This document shows, one piece after another, positions 1 through 11,882 of a DNA stretch of 64,000 nt. Made by a program: the position numbers and the translations under genes. The DNA lies in NCBI GenBank assembly GCA_911728435.2, contig OU452204.1, positions 16,492,001-16,556,000 on the forward strand, written 5' to 3'. This stretch comes from Apoderus coryli. Its lineage: Eukaryota > Arthropoda > Insecta > Coleoptera > Attelabidae. A model generated the notes under the pieces. It was given only the letters and a program-made list of their open reading frames with translations. It searched no databases and had not been told where the DNA came from. The first letter of the stretch is position 1; each line of letters starts with the position of its first letter.

Positions 1-1253
1 TTCATAGTTTTATGATTTCTCTATGACTTTCTTGTGCGAACTTTATATAATGTACACGAACAGACAAGTGTTGAGATATAAAATAATAATAAAAACCAGG
101 GAACTACGCATTTCTAGGCAAGAGTAAACACAAAAGCAAAGGAATCGGAATTTTGAAAAAGAAAAAACACCAAAACTCTATCCACATTTAAAGTATTACC
201 GTGAATTTTTTGATCTCAATGAGGTTTGTCAAAGAGATAACATTGAGATTGTTCTCTGATTTGAGTAGCTCTGCGATGACTAAGCAAATGCTCAAATAGG
301 TTAATGCTCAATAACTCTCTATAGGTAGGATATCGCCTTGGTTGTGCGCAAGTAGGTGGGGGAGTGTGACGTCGTCTGTGCCCGTGCGTTGTAAAAAGTA
401 ATTTAAAAGTACAATAGCACGTAGTATTTCCTTGTTTTGTGCCCGTATTTTTGATATTATTTGTTGTTGGTGTTGTTATTTTGAACCGGTCGAAATCCTA
501 CCTAGAGAGTTATTGTACTATGGTTGGTGCTCTGTATAACATAACAAGTGGGAAGAGCAAACGTCACATGTCACCAATCTGCCAACACTGTAACTTGGTG
601 TTTGTTTTCGACAAAACTTACACCATGAAATAACTAACCATAGAAGCTCTAGTGAACATATTCGTGGATGGCTTAAACACCCTAGAGAAGAAGAAAAAAT
701 GTAGACGACCTTGCTTCATATCAAACTACTACTAGGACTCACTCCCCGTCAAGATTTTTAGATTCCATTCCAAACAACAAACTTTTGACGATGTCGTGGA
801 GGTCAGTGTTCCACTATTACACTAACCTATTGTGCTGCGGTAGAATGTTGATGTTAAATTATTTTGGATAAACATTTGTTCAGAAAATCGTCCCGTGCGT
901 ATATTATCGAGAGTTCATTTTTTGAAATAAGTTACACACAGTTTTAATTTCTTCATTTGGAAAGACGGTTCGATATTCACCAAATTTTCAGTTTCAAATA
1001 AATTTGCAACAGTTAGGTGTCCATCGAAACTTTTTTTATAGTAATTCGATCTTCAAATTTTAATTGAACGTTATTTACATTCATGTAGTGCACTGAATTC
1101 ATCTTTACTATTGTAATTGTTCAAAATCAAAACATTCACTTTATAATACTCAAAAAGCGCTCGCGAAACCAAAAACAACACCACACGAATGATGGGTAGG
1201 GCATAACCCCAGATATGACGTCGTCATAAATGCGTTTAATTTCTACTGTTACT
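1..1253. other. No gene recognised (AT-rich intergenic DNA)
   Basis: Only short open frames without recognisable motifs occur here, and I see no repeat structure, RNA gene or transposon protein. Confidence 0.6.
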
Positions 1254-1393
1254 AGCGTATGGCGTAGCGCTGCATTGCTGTCTCTGTTTTTCGCACGCGA
1301 TAGCAAAGAAAACAATAGAGGCAAGCGTATACCGTAGCGATACATTGCTGTCTTTGTTTTTCGCACGCGATAGCAAAGAAAACAATAGAGGCA
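1254..1393. repeat. 70-bp tandem duplication, two copies
   Basis: Two head-to-tail units of exactly 70 bp start with AGCGTAT at 1254 and 1324 and end in GAAAACAATAGAGGCA. They differ at about five positions, clustered in the first third of the unit. Overlapping minus-strand open frames across it are products of the duplication and have no recognisable product. Confidence 0.85.
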
Positions 1394-1492
1394 CAAAAAT
1401 GTTGTGTCCAAGAGCATCGCAATATGTACTAAGACCTACGTCCTGTTCCATTACCGTGAATAGACGCGCTGCAAGAGTGATTATAGAATAGA

Positions 1493-1655
1493 CAGGGCCG
1501 TCTTCGATTCAAATTTTCAAATGCAAAATTTTATAGGGAATTCTAACGAAATTACACTGGTCTGGTGCAAAGTGTAAAATCTCAAATTATTTTTTCTACC
1601 TTATTTTTTTAGGTAGGGCACGTGCCTACGTGCCCTTATGGACCAACCGCCCCTG
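1493..1655. mobile_element. Possible short hAT-type non-autonomous remnant
   Basis: The interval begins CAGGGCCG and ends CCGCCCCTG, ends of the CAGGG(G)CGG type often seen on hAT-related short elements. The right part holds a palindromic GGCACGTGCC-type stretch. No 8-bp target duplication is visible, so this is a tentative call. Confidence 0.25.
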
Positions 1656-1799
1656 ACCTTCACATTGCAATATCACTTCTTTGCTTTCTAGAAAAAGCTT
1701 TTTCTGTAAGTCATGTTATTTCTTTATTTGTTGCAACCACATTCTATATAATTTCTTTAGCATCTACGGACTAAAATCTGTGCCATATATTTATCTTTT

Positions 1800-1985
1800 A
1801 ATAATAATAATAATTGTTTATTTTCAACAGATAAAATACGGCGCAATACTTGGGCCTATTTACGTACTTTGTGTACTGCCTTCAACGCTTCTCACAGATC
1901 GAATAAGTAAAATTTTAAACGTAACAGTTTGTTTTTCCTGTGTATTGGCTTGTAGTAATTTCAAACAAATAATCAAATAATAGAA
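1800..1985 (-). repeat. Possible LINE 3' tail, minus strand
   Basis: Read on the minus strand, this ends in AATAAACAATTATTATTATT, the A-rich signal plus TTA-repeat tail found at several clear LINE 3' ends in this window (for example 9344 and 30756). No LINE protein is recognisable upstream, so the interior is only presumed 3' UTR. Confidence 0.35.
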
Positions 1986-2756
1986 CTCCGCTTTAAACGC
2001 ACTTTTGAACTCTCCTGTATCAGGCAGAACATGAAAGATTTTATTCGCTAAATTTTGGTATCCTTATTACTTGCTGCTACTATTATCGCGGTTATATTTT
2101 CTACATCCATCACGATTGATTTATGGTGGAGAATCAACAGTATAAAAATTATAATCTTTTATACAGACATAGAAGGAAAACATTTTCTAATGTTTTAGCA
2201 TTGAAATACAAGTTTTTAAAAATTTTATTCGGAAAAAATTTATGAAATTATTTTGTGACAAGATTTATTATATATGGAGTTTTATATAAATATTTTTAAT
2301 CAATGTGAAACACAGCAAACTGTATTTTTATGATGTGGTAGATCGCTTGTTATATATAGCGCTAGCAATTTATCTGTGAATAATTTCAGTTTATTCGTTT
2401 TTAACTTTTTTGACGACGTCATTTGTGTAGTAAAACAAATCAAAGCAGCTTACCGTTCAGGGTTAGTAAAAATTTAACGCTATACGAAAGAACTACATGT
2501 TCATTAAAATCTAATTTTAACAGTATGATTTTTTTAAAAAACATCATGATTAATTTAAAAAATAATTTTTAAATGTTGACACGTAAAATGTATTCATAAA
2601 AAATAAAACCCAGACGCATTTTTAAATGGTGTTATCGATTATTTTATTATAATAATCCAACAGAACAGCTGGTTAATACAAAAATAATAATAAAAATATT
2701 TAAATATAAAAATTCTAATACAAAAATATATTTAAATAAACCTAAGTGCTATAGTG
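1986..2756. other. No gene recognised
   Basis: AT-rich sequence with no supported coding region or repeat. Confidence 0.5.
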
Positions 2757-2885
2757 CTTAAATATAATTACTAGTTTCGCTGCTTTGACACTGCCAAGTC
2801 TGTTTCTTATATCTGAATATACGAATCCATAGGTAGAAAACGTCCTTTCGATATCAGTAGAGGATGCACACGCACCCATAACATC
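2757..2885 (-). pseudogene. hAT transposase, C-terminal dimerisation motif fragment
   Basis: One minus-strand frame reads GACASSTDIERTFSTYGFVY and continues with SDIRNRLGSVKAAKLV. This is the conserved C-terminal signature of hAT transposases (A-S-S-x-x-I-E-R-x-F-S, then R-N-R-L). In the active enzyme this region forms part of the catalytic/dimerisation domain. A stop lies a few codons upstream and no start belongs to it. It probably derives from the same copy as the hAT segment at 4067-4680, which lies upstream on the same strand and is separated from it by about 1.2 kb of other elements. Confidence 0.75.
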
Positions 2886-3229
2886 ATCCTAAGAATATAC
2901 TAAACTAGTAACAGCACTTGTACTTATATTCCACTTTCGCCGACCCACGGCAGACCTCTCACCGGGTGAGATGTTTCAGAACGTAGTTGATATAGAGCGT
3001 CCACGCGAACAACGTTTTTTCTAGTATTATATGTTATACCGGTTGTATTATTTTTGCGAGTGTGTATAATATTCAATTTAAACATAAGGAACCACTTATT
3101 TTAAAAATAAACACGTACGATTATAGAAATCTCAAAACAAAGGAAGGCAATGCCTTGTCATATGTAGGTGAGTATCTTTTAAAAAAAATGTTTAACGAAA
3201 CACTCATTTGACACATATATTAGCTATTG

Positions 3230-3565
3230 TCAAACTTCGGCTAAAGAGGGACTAAATATTTTTATGCAGCAGGGGGCTTGAAGGTTGCTCCAAGAAATTT
3301 TTGTCATTATTTAATATCGTTAGAAGATATTTTTGTAGCCAAATTTAACGATGTTGCATTCCGAAATGGTGTAGGGAAAAACTTGTTAAATTATTTTTCG
3401 AAGATAGAGTACAACCATCCATGCGACAACTTCACAAAAGATTATGTGCTAAATTTATATACGCGAGTTAGAATTTACTACACTCTTAAATTTGCAAACA
3501 GGAAAATAATATCTCAAAAAAACAGAAAAGAACCACCAAAAGTTTCAAAATCTGTAACATTTTAA
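3230..3565 (+). pseudogene. Putative P-element/THAP9-like transposase C-terminal remnant
   Basis: An open frame of about 110 codons runs through the interval. It has no ATG near its beginning (first usable codon TTG at 3278) and ends at a TAA after VSKSVTF. It contains AAGGLKVAPRNFCHYL, then a segment ending LYTRVRIYYTLKFANR. A 'GGL..P' stretch followed by a terminal 'R.R...' helix suggests the C-terminal part of P-element/THAP9-type transposases, but no catalytic residue can be placed. The frame also lies inside the broken hAT copy, as expected for an inserted fragment. The family assignment is inference; an unrelated transposase tail is possible. Confidence 0.3.
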
Positions 3566-3693
3566 TATGCTATTTATAAATTTTTATTCGCTGTACTTGT
3601 TTATAAGTTTCTGCCTACCATAATAAAAGAAAGAATTGCAAAATTGTTTTCTATTTATACCTGATATAACATTTTGACGTAGTACGTACTTTT

Positions 3694-4066
3694 ATAATAA
3701 TAATAATAATGAACGTCTTTATTAGGCGAAGTCTAGCCCCATGGCCATTCACACTTTTGCCCCTCAAATATCTCAAAGCAATAATGTGCTTATAAATAAC
3801 ATTAAAACATAATATGTTGTATGCTATACATAACTTAAAATCATTAACATTCTCAAGAAGAAAAGCCACCCTATATAAAATGTATGTAAAAGATTCGAGA
3901 TTATTTGTATTTAGCTCACCGCGTGCAGTGCAAAATAGGTGCAACTGGGATGATTTACGACGGGTCGCAAAATAAGTCGACGAAATGAAATGTTCAAATG
4001 GAGTGACGCTTCTAATTCGTATAGATCTATATTCGGTGCCCAAAACAGAAATCACTATAGGGAGCA
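3694..4066 (-). mobile_element. LINE 3' end fragment, minus strand
   Basis: On the minus strand this ends AATAAAGACGTTCAT followed by TTA repeats (plus-strand ATA repeat at 3694-3710). The 90 bp next to the tail closely match 35585-35720, so this is a repeat family. Upstream, a minus-strand frame with stretches such as TPFEHFISSTYF and SSQLHLFCTARG looks like the C-terminal part of a LINE ORF2. The fragment lies between the two hAT pieces, consistent with insertion into that transposon. Confidence 0.6.
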
Positions 4067-4680
4067 CTTGCTTAATTTCTGAAACATCTTCACTACTGTA
4101 TTGTTGTTGCGTTTTGGATTATTTCCTGTGAAAACAGAGCTTTGTGACTTAGCCTCCAACTGAATTAGTAATGGTAATAATCCTGTGTCTGCAAAATATT
4201 TGGAAACATCTCTTTTTTCTTCAGCTAGTAATGGATATTCTTCTTTATTTATTGTAGGATCTAACATATATGCCAAAAAGTGAAAAAGGTTAGAGCATAA
4301 ACATATTACATCTTAAATGATTGAGCTTCTTTCTTCTTCAAAATTGTCAAAAATTGACAGTAACGTTTTCCATATGTAAACTGCTTGTGATGAAAATACC
4401 ACTCTTTGTTGTATTGCATTCAGTGCTATAGAAATTGGTTTTAGAAACTGCAGAAAATTTTCAGTTATCCTTTACCTGTAACTTTTTTAGAAATCGCTGT
4501 ATCAATTTGATTTTTATGCTCTTCACATATCAATAATAATTTTGGGCACGCATTTACATAGATCTCAAGACAATCTGAAAGTGTATTCCATCGAACATCC
4601 TGAGGTAAGACCAATTTCTTGGCCCCTTTTCCTGTATACCAGGCATTTGGCAAATGGATATTTCTCAATTTGTACTATAT
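4067..4680 (-). pseudogene. hAT transposase, central fragment
   Basis: Two minus-strand frames form one degraded product. The upstream part (4668-4465) has LPNAWYTGKGAKKL and LPQDVRWNTLSDCLEIYV. The downstream part (4276-4067) has a FHFLAYMLDPTI-like stretch when the frame is allowed to slip. 'D-x-R-W-N-S/T' and 'AYMLDP' are hallmarks of the RNase-H-like domain of hAT transposases; the D of the DVRWNT motif is intact. At least two frame changes lie between 4280 and 4465. It probably continues to the C-terminal piece at 2757-2885. It cannot encode active enzyme. Confidence 0.75.
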
Positions 4681-4748
4681 TATGTTCTTTTTCCTAAATC
4701 TTTCTTGAATGTAAGAGTAGATAGGCTATGGCGGTTCCGGGACATTTC

Positions 4749-5184
4749 TTATGGAACATAACATGGGAAAGCGCTAAGGTTCGAAAACCACGAAAACGGC
4801 TCCCACTTCTGCACATACCATTCGCAAAATTGAATTCTTCTGTTTAAATCTGCCGGAAGTAAATGATGAAGGACTCGCATTCGGTATGGCCTAAATTTAT
4901 GTTCTTTTAAAATTATCTGCGCTGATGCTCTTGGGAGACCTGTTTCGCTCTCTAACATTCGAATGGACGAGCATGGGTTATTTGGAACTGCACCCAAAAC
5001 TGTAATTTCCATAAGTTCTTGCTGATTATCGATATTATTAACAGTAGTCCGTTACTTTTTTATCTTTGAAACCAGTTTTTACCAAAATAAACACCTTTTC
5101 ATAAAATTTTACCCTGGAGGACCTTGGATTATTTTTTCCTACCTTTGACAGGAACGTGAGTTCTTATAAGAAAACGTCACCCTG
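4749..5184 (-). mobile_element. Tc1/mariner-family element fragment with transposase N-terminal region
   Basis: The minus-strand frame from 5012 encodes SSIRMLESETGLPRASAQII, then LKEHKFRPYRMRVLHHLLP and RRIQFCEWYVQK. This is the second helix-turn-helix and linker typical of Tc1/mariner (IS630 superfamily) transposases. The frame then runs into unrelated residues, and no DDE/D catalytic domain follows. At the transposase 5' side the plus strand reads CACCCTG|TA at 5178-5186, matching TA-flanked CAGGGTG element ends. The other terminus was not found. Confidence 0.7.
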
Positions 5185-6034
5185 TACACGAAGATTGCGT
5201 TGGGTTAGCTAAAGAAAACAAAGATATGTTTAAATGTCCAAACTGTTCGTGTTAAAAATCTTTTGCTTCTCTTATGTGTTTTGTTTTGAATAGTTAAATA
5301 AAGGTTAACCACCCATTTCTTAAAAATTATTGCAAATTTTGTGTGTAATATTGCCATTTGACATTTTTTTTAAAAAATGTAAAAATACTTGAGTATTTTA
5401 ATTCTTAGACGCTGATTATTGTTTTGATATATAACGTGATAAAATTTTCGAATGACCTGAAGCCTATATTTTATTAACCTAGTTAAATACCGTGATACCA
5501 AATCAGATTAATCCGTTCAGAGCCATTGATTACAAGGCATACAGGAAGTTGATATTTCACCCACCTGTATCACACATATATACAAGTACATGATCATATT
5601 ACATGTTATCTAATTACACCAAAAATTTATAATATTTTACACATTGTATTATAGGTAAATCTAATTATAAGAACCATAATTTTCTGCTTCACTGATGCCT
5701 AGTTATTCCTTATAATTTGTACCTACCACCATATTATAAAACAATAATGGAAAAATTCACTATTTTACCTTTTAGTAAATAATTAATAAATGGTAAGAAT
5801 GGAATGTGTACGGCTTTCTACAATTTGTAATACGTATATGAATGGGATTATTATATTATATATTGTCATTTTTTCCATACCAAACTATAAATCTGCAGTA
5901 TAATATTCCATATCAGGTGAAATAATTTCATTCATAGGAGATACAGTAGTTGCCAGAGAATTATTTCAAAACTAGGTCCAAATGCTGCATCAAGTTCAAA
6001 TAGAACACAACTGTGAAAGTTTTTGTTATGTTTT
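5185..6034. other. No gene recognised
   Basis: AT-rich sequence without a supported feature. Confidence 0.5.
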
Positions 6035-6245
6035 ATTGGTTTCCTGTCGTAGATTTGACATATACAGCCAGCGTAAGTATGGACCTACAGTTTTGCGGGG
6101 AATCCGAACCACGGTCATCCACTGCCAGCCGCCAGGACCCACGACTATGTAGTCCATAACTACTTGACATAAGCAGTCTACCTACTCGGCCGCAAGCACC
6201 GTCCACCCATCCAATCACTTTACGCGCCATCGCGAGAATAATAAA
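6035..6245 (-). repeat. Candidate tRNA-derived SINE
   Basis: Read on the minus strand, an A-box-like GGCCGAGTAGGTAGACTGC (6191-6173) is followed about 65 bp later by a B-box-like GGTTCGGATTCCC (6110-6098). That is the internal RNA polymerase III promoter arrangement of tRNA-derived SINEs. The local GC content is well above the flanks. A 71-codon open frame spans it but resembles no protein. I cannot see target duplications, so the ends are approximate. Confidence 0.4.
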
Positions 6246-9200
6246 CAATCAAAATGAAAACAGAACTCTTTCCGATTTGGTCAACATGTCAGATTCCAGG
6301 TCATAGAAATCTAAATCGGAATTCTCTGCATGTTTTCATTGTTTATTAGTATTGTGACAAGAAATCCCTCTGGGATTTCCCAGTCGTTTTGTGGTAGTCT
6401 TATCTATGACAAAAGTCATTGAGGGTTATTTTTTTATTTTTTTTTTATTAATCTATTTAAAAAAAAAACTAATTTTTTTTTTATTAATTTTTTTTTATTT
6501 TTTTTTTAATTCTATTTTTGGAAACCATTCTAAGAACCTAAACAAAACATTTTTAAGTTACCCCGTAGATAACCTTTAGAAGCTTATAGTTTCACTTAAA
6601 AAAATTTTTGAATTGAAATCTAAAAAAAATCAAAACATTACTCAAAATATTACTTTTTTGTCGTTAAAAACATAAACAAATACATTTTTGACTCACCCCG
6701 TATTTAAATTTAAAGTGTACGCTAAAAATTTCTAAAGATTTAAAAGTTTGTCGATTGCAATCTGAAAAAAAGTTAAATGTGCACAATCAATAACACATTC
6801 AAAAATGAACTGGGATCAATTTGTGTACTACACCACCTAAAAAAACACCCCTGTATATACTGAAACTCATCAAAAAAATCAAATTTTTTACTTTACACAA
6901 AATTATTAAGAGCATCGAAAAGTGTCTTACATAGAATAATGCGCGATTTGTTTTGGTATAGTTTTTCCAACCTTAATTTAAAATATATAAAATTAACGAT
7001 TCTATCGGCACTAGCCGTTCCCATGCCTCTTTACATTTGAAATGGACATCGAATGCAGCGTTCTTATGATACATTTCTCCCTCGTGTATAAGACATATTA
7101 TAATAAATCATGCCGCCCAAAGGACACCGACAGTAATAAAAATAACTATAGTGACTGCAAAAGTATTGCGTTAATGATTAATCGAAAAACAAAGGATTAC
7201 GACTTTGCAAATAAATATAATATGAATGAAACAAATAATTTTTGGCAACGTGTTATTTTCTGAGATTAATCTAAATATAATCGGATGGACATCATAGGGT
7301 ATGGCGCAGACTTAATGTGGAATTTACGAAGAAAATTTGTGTCCGACAGCAAAACATGGTAGCAGAATATTGTAACCATGATCTGTTCAATAGTGTTTCT
7401 TAGATTATTAAAACGAAAGAAGATCTATCAAATTACAATAATAATACCTCAAGTGGATGAAACTTTTTGCAGTCACTGTATCAGACACCGCCGCTATTAG
7501 GTTGCGTTTTTTTTATAAGGCAGTATACCAGTGACACGAGCGGAACACGTTTTGAGCGGGACTTATTTTGTGACAAGTGTAAGTATATAATATTTGAGAG
7601 AGAGAGATTCTTATATAATATTTGTTTGTAAAAATATTTTTAAAATGCCAAAACAGTTATACATTTAACATTAATTGTTAATACATAAAGGATTTTTAAA
7701 ATATCTTAGGGCATGTATTGTTATGAAAAGTTAAAAGGGTGCGCCTATGGACGGCGGCGCTCGGTATTGACTTTCCAAAGGGATATAGAGTTCTGGTTTT
7801 TTATGTCATTTCAAACTAATATTGGAAAGACCATAGAATAATAACTATAGATAAGAAGGGTCAGTAGACGCTAAAAACGGCATCGACTCGTCGCAATCCC
7901 AGCCACATTCTGGCCCGCTACTATATATACTATATCTATATATACTATAAGATACTATACTATAACTATAAGCGGCGGCGAATTGCTTTTAAGACACAGA
8001 TAACAAAGGTGCCGACACGAGATGAAGTAACTGTATATTAAACTGTGGAAAGACTATATTATTAATAGTAGGTTAGGAATCGTATATTGTAGTAAGCTCA
8101 AAATAATATATTTATCGATAAGCGCTTGCGTAGCCAATAATCCAAAAACAGTCTAAAATCAGTACCTTGCTCGCCACCGACGATCGATATGGAAAGTTGT
8201 AGAACTGTTCGAGAATGTTTAGTTTAATCCCAAACACTAAACTTCTGGTTCTAGAACTGACCTAAATCAGTCCGAACATTTAACATACAGAAGGGTCGGT
8301 CCTCGAAAAGCGCGAAAACATCCGAAACGATGCGGTTGTCGTTGTTTATTTATTTGATGTGCCACAATTTATTAAAATCCACCAGAAAAAAATTATTTTC
8401 ACACATTTTTCATGAAACGGAAGGAAAAACAAGCAAGAAATCAAAAGACTACAGGTTATGCCATAATTTAACAGATGAGCATATTTACCCCAACAGTGTT
8501 AAAAACTGAAGATTAAATATGCATCTCAAGTAATAGTCGCAGCAGCTCGGTACCCTTAAATTGGTTCTAAACTTTAAATTATTTCCATCTCATGCAAGGG
8601 CACTGCAAATTTTATTGGCAAAATCAATAGACTTTTCGATATTTAATGATAAACAGTATTCTAAAATTTAAAAGTAACTAGCGAGAAATGTAAAGACTTA
8701 CTTGTCTACAAAATATTAAAGTTTCAGTGTAGCCCTCCTATAACAGACTTCTATCGCTTAATAAATCGATCCAACGAATATAAAGAGCCTTCTATCGCGT
8801 TTTATGTTCAATGCAAAAAAATCCCGAACGTGTATATTTAAACTGCGCACAGTCAAGACAATTCTAGAACAGTTCTTATACGAACCCGAATATAGCTAAC
8901 ACAACAAAATCTTATACCTAGCATACTTTTTATCAATGGAGCGAAAAAAGCACAATGCAACGGTGCTAATTGATTTTTTATGGTATCTACTACTATTATT
9001 AAAGTACCTTCTAAAGTTAATCAATTTCAAAAACCATTCATCCTTCAATAACACCTATCAATTCACCCTAGTCTATTCTATTATTAGGTGTATTGTTATA
9101 TCCTGTAAAAGAGCCTAATGTTGTTTCAAAGTAAGCCAATATAGGAGCAATTATCTGCTTCTTCATTATTCTTTTTTATTGTCATTTACATTATTTTTTC

Positions 9201-9343
9201 ATCTAGTTCAAATAAAAAAAAACCCGGGAAATTAGCTGTTACTGGTTTAACCATATGTTGAGTGTCTTTTTACATATTGTAACGACCATGGCACACGCCA
9301 AGTTAACCCTACGTGTGGCGTCAATTTTTATACGGGGGTTGTA
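6246..9343. other. No gene recognised; AT microsatellite at 7921-7971
   Basis: About 3 kb of AT-rich DNA with homopolymer runs (6420-6510) and an irregular TATACTA array at 7921-7971. The open frames at 7042-7263 and 8936-9118 have no recognisable motifs and are not called as genes. Confidence 0.5.
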
Positions 9344-9784
9344 AATAATAATAAGCTTTATTGCGCAACAGAATCTCTATATAAATTTGACAAACACTAA
9401 CTACCTACATAACCATCAACAAACTTCACACAAAAAAAAAACAAGTTAAGATACAATTTAGCTTAATCTGAAATACCCCATATGGGGTAAAATGATTCAC
9501 ACATTATATTAAAACAATTTAACATGAAATACATAGGAGACTTCAACATTCCAGCCCTCTGGCAGTAAAAACTGCTACAATGCCTTCTGGACACACGAGG
9601 TATGTAAACATTAACTCGGCACAGCAACTCTGTGCAGTCCATTTTATTGTTCAGCAGTCTGTACAGGAAGGTAACAGCCACAGTCACCCTAGGATAGTCG
9701 AAGGACAGATCAATATACCCAATTCCTCTAGCAGGGTCTAAGTTAGTCAATATACAGATAGAGTCAAGAAGAGTTTCACGTGAA
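9344..9784 (-). mobile_element. LINE 3' end fragment, minus strand
   Basis: On the minus strand the fragment ends AATAAAGC followed by TTA repeats (9344-9353 on plus). The C-terminal peptide includes FLYRLLNNKMDCTELLCRVN, then VYIPRVSRRHCSSFYCQRAG. It is clearly homologous to the C-terminus of the LINE at 14970-16712 (FLYDLLHNRIDCSELLAQIN, NFNVPRLGARNPLTFYSQRP), so both belong to one family. It stops abruptly where the Penelope-like element begins. Confidence 0.8.
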
Positions 9785-11882
9785 TTGGACAGAATAAGTT
9801 TGAAATATAAGCAGAAAATTCTTAACATAGAAATCAGAGAGACTATTAATATGATTAGTGATCTAGTGAACAATATTAATCAATGTAGAGATTTTTTGTC
9901 CGGAGTCTTGCCTTTACAATTGGTCGAAAATTTTAAAACCAATCAAGAAAGATTCTTTCAATCTCTTTATAAAAAAATCAGAACTGTACAGCTGAGAAAG
10001 TTTGATAATTTGTATGAAAAACATAAACCAAAATCAATCAGGGTAAGTGACTCATGGCTTTCTAATTTAACGAATGTTGACCTTCCTAGCTATGCCGTTA
10101 ATGTCTTATCGTTGGGACCAAAATTCGTAATTCAATATACGCAGAGGGACTTCCCAGTTGTTATTGTTATGTTATCGGATGTTATCGGATGTAGAACATA
10201 TTATAACCTCGAACTCTAATAGAAATCGTAACAGTTTAAGAGCGTTATGCAATAATGTGTTAACTAATTTTTATAAATACCAAAGATAAAATTAATTGTC
10301 CTTACACAATTTTAGACGAGTACCACATGACAGGGAGGTTTCTCAAGCAACATGATAATATGATAGTGACTATGTTAGATAAGGGCAACAAAACGGTTGT
10401 TATGTACAAAGATGACTATAAAAACAAAATGACTGACCTTTTGACGGATGTTTCTACTTATCAGAAAATCAACAAAGACCCTACTAGTTCTCTACAAAGA
10501 AAATGTAATAATCTCATTAATGAAGTCATAACAAAAAATGAACTTGAAAAGTCTGTAGAAAAAGATCTTGTATAGGATCACCTTCCTACAAAGTTGCGAA
10601 GTATGTTACAAGTATCTTATCAAATATTAATACCGAGTTCAAATATTCATTACATAATTCGTATGAGTTAATTGAGTTCTTGACGAGTGTGAAAGTCAAA
10701 ACCAATTTTGTGTTAGTCAGCCTGGACGTTTCGTCTCTTTTCACAAATGTTCCTAAGTCTTTAGTTATTTATTGATTCTATAAAAAGACGTTGGGCGGTC
10801 ATAGAGACTCATACACAGTTATCTCTAGCCAGCTTTCTCAAGTTGGTCGATTTCATCTTTGATGCAAGTTATTGCGTATGTGAGGGTAATTACTACAAAC
10901 AAATCAGAGGCGCACCTATGGGGTCTCCCTCTTCACCAGTTTTTGCAGAATTGATCATGACCGATTTGATTGCTACTGTTTTAACTGAACTCAATAGTAC
11001 GGTGCAATTTATCAAATTGTACGTTGATGATATTTTGGCGTGCGTTGATCCCAGTCAGTTAAATGACATTTTGACTATTTTTAACAATTACCCTCTGGAT
11101 CTACAGTTTACTTGTGAATTTGAGAGTGAGGGCAGGATTCCATTTCTAGATATTGTGATTCATCGTCGAGACGCTGGTGATTTAGTTACGGAGTGGTACA
11201 TGAATTCCATATCATCGGGGCGATGTCTAAACTACTTTTCTAACCATGCAAACACACATAAGATAGGTTTGGTTAAATGCATGTTAACGATAGTCAAAAG
11301 GCTATGTCATTCCACCTTGATAGAAAACAATCTGACAATCTTAAAAGGTCTCCTAATAAATAATGGCTATCCAGTGAATTTGTTGAACAAGATCTTCAAT
11401 GAATTCTGTTGATCAGGTTACCACTGATATATATACCGGGTGTTTTCCATAGACTTAGCAACATATTAAAGTCAGATTTAGTGTCCATTGCCCCGTATTA
11501 CAAGAAAACGACACGATCCTTGTTCAGTAAACTTAAAGACAGACCAAAGAAGGAACATATGTGTGATGTTATATACCAAACACCTTGTACACAATGTTCA
11601 GGTAAATACAGTGGTCAAACGAAAAATTATATCAAGGATCGTATCAATCAACACCGTTTAGACTGTCTGTACAAAAAAAGTTGTACCGCTCTTTCTGAAC
11701 ATCATAGTGATCCGGGGCACTTATTTGATTTTGAAAACTATGTGATATTGGGCATTGAACACAAAGAAAGACCGAGACTCTTCAAGGAAATGGTGTATAT
11801 TAATAAGGAGCCTGATGCCATTAATAATCAGAGAGACATTAACGGTTTGAGTGTCATTTACACTAACTTAATTAAACCATAA
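9785..11882 (+). pseudogene. Penelope-like element: reverse transcriptase plus GIY-YIG endonuclease, broken
   Basis: Penelope-like elements copy themselves with a telomerase-related reverse transcriptase fused to a GIY-YIG endonuclease. Here four pieces lie in order. 9785-10219 is the N-terminal domain ending in a VLSLGPKF motif. 10327-10575 contains MIVTMLDKGNKTVVMYKDDY. From 10603, a frame has LVSLDVSSLFTNVP (RT motif A, catalytic D). 10843-11412 has RGAPMGSPSSPVFAELIM and the catalytic KLYVDDILA (motif C). The endonuclease part, 11409-11882, has a degenerate GIY-YIG (VIYQTPCTQC, KYSGQT) followed by KDRINQH. The frame is broken by a 10-bp tandem duplication at 10171-10190, a stop at 10573, a TGA near 10774 and a deletion of early RT motifs. 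It is inactive. Confidence 0.92.

Noticed and set aside
3651..4067. 138-codon minus-strand frame as a host gene
   Set aside because: It ends in the TTA-repeat tail of a LINE and is shared with another tail in the window.
6391..6579. 62-codon open frame rich in Phe/Leu/Lys
   Set aside because: It is a product of poly-T/poly-A runs.
7921..7971. Irregular TATACTA array as a CRISPR-like or regulatory array
   Set aside because: Units are short, imperfect and without spacers; it is a simple repeat.
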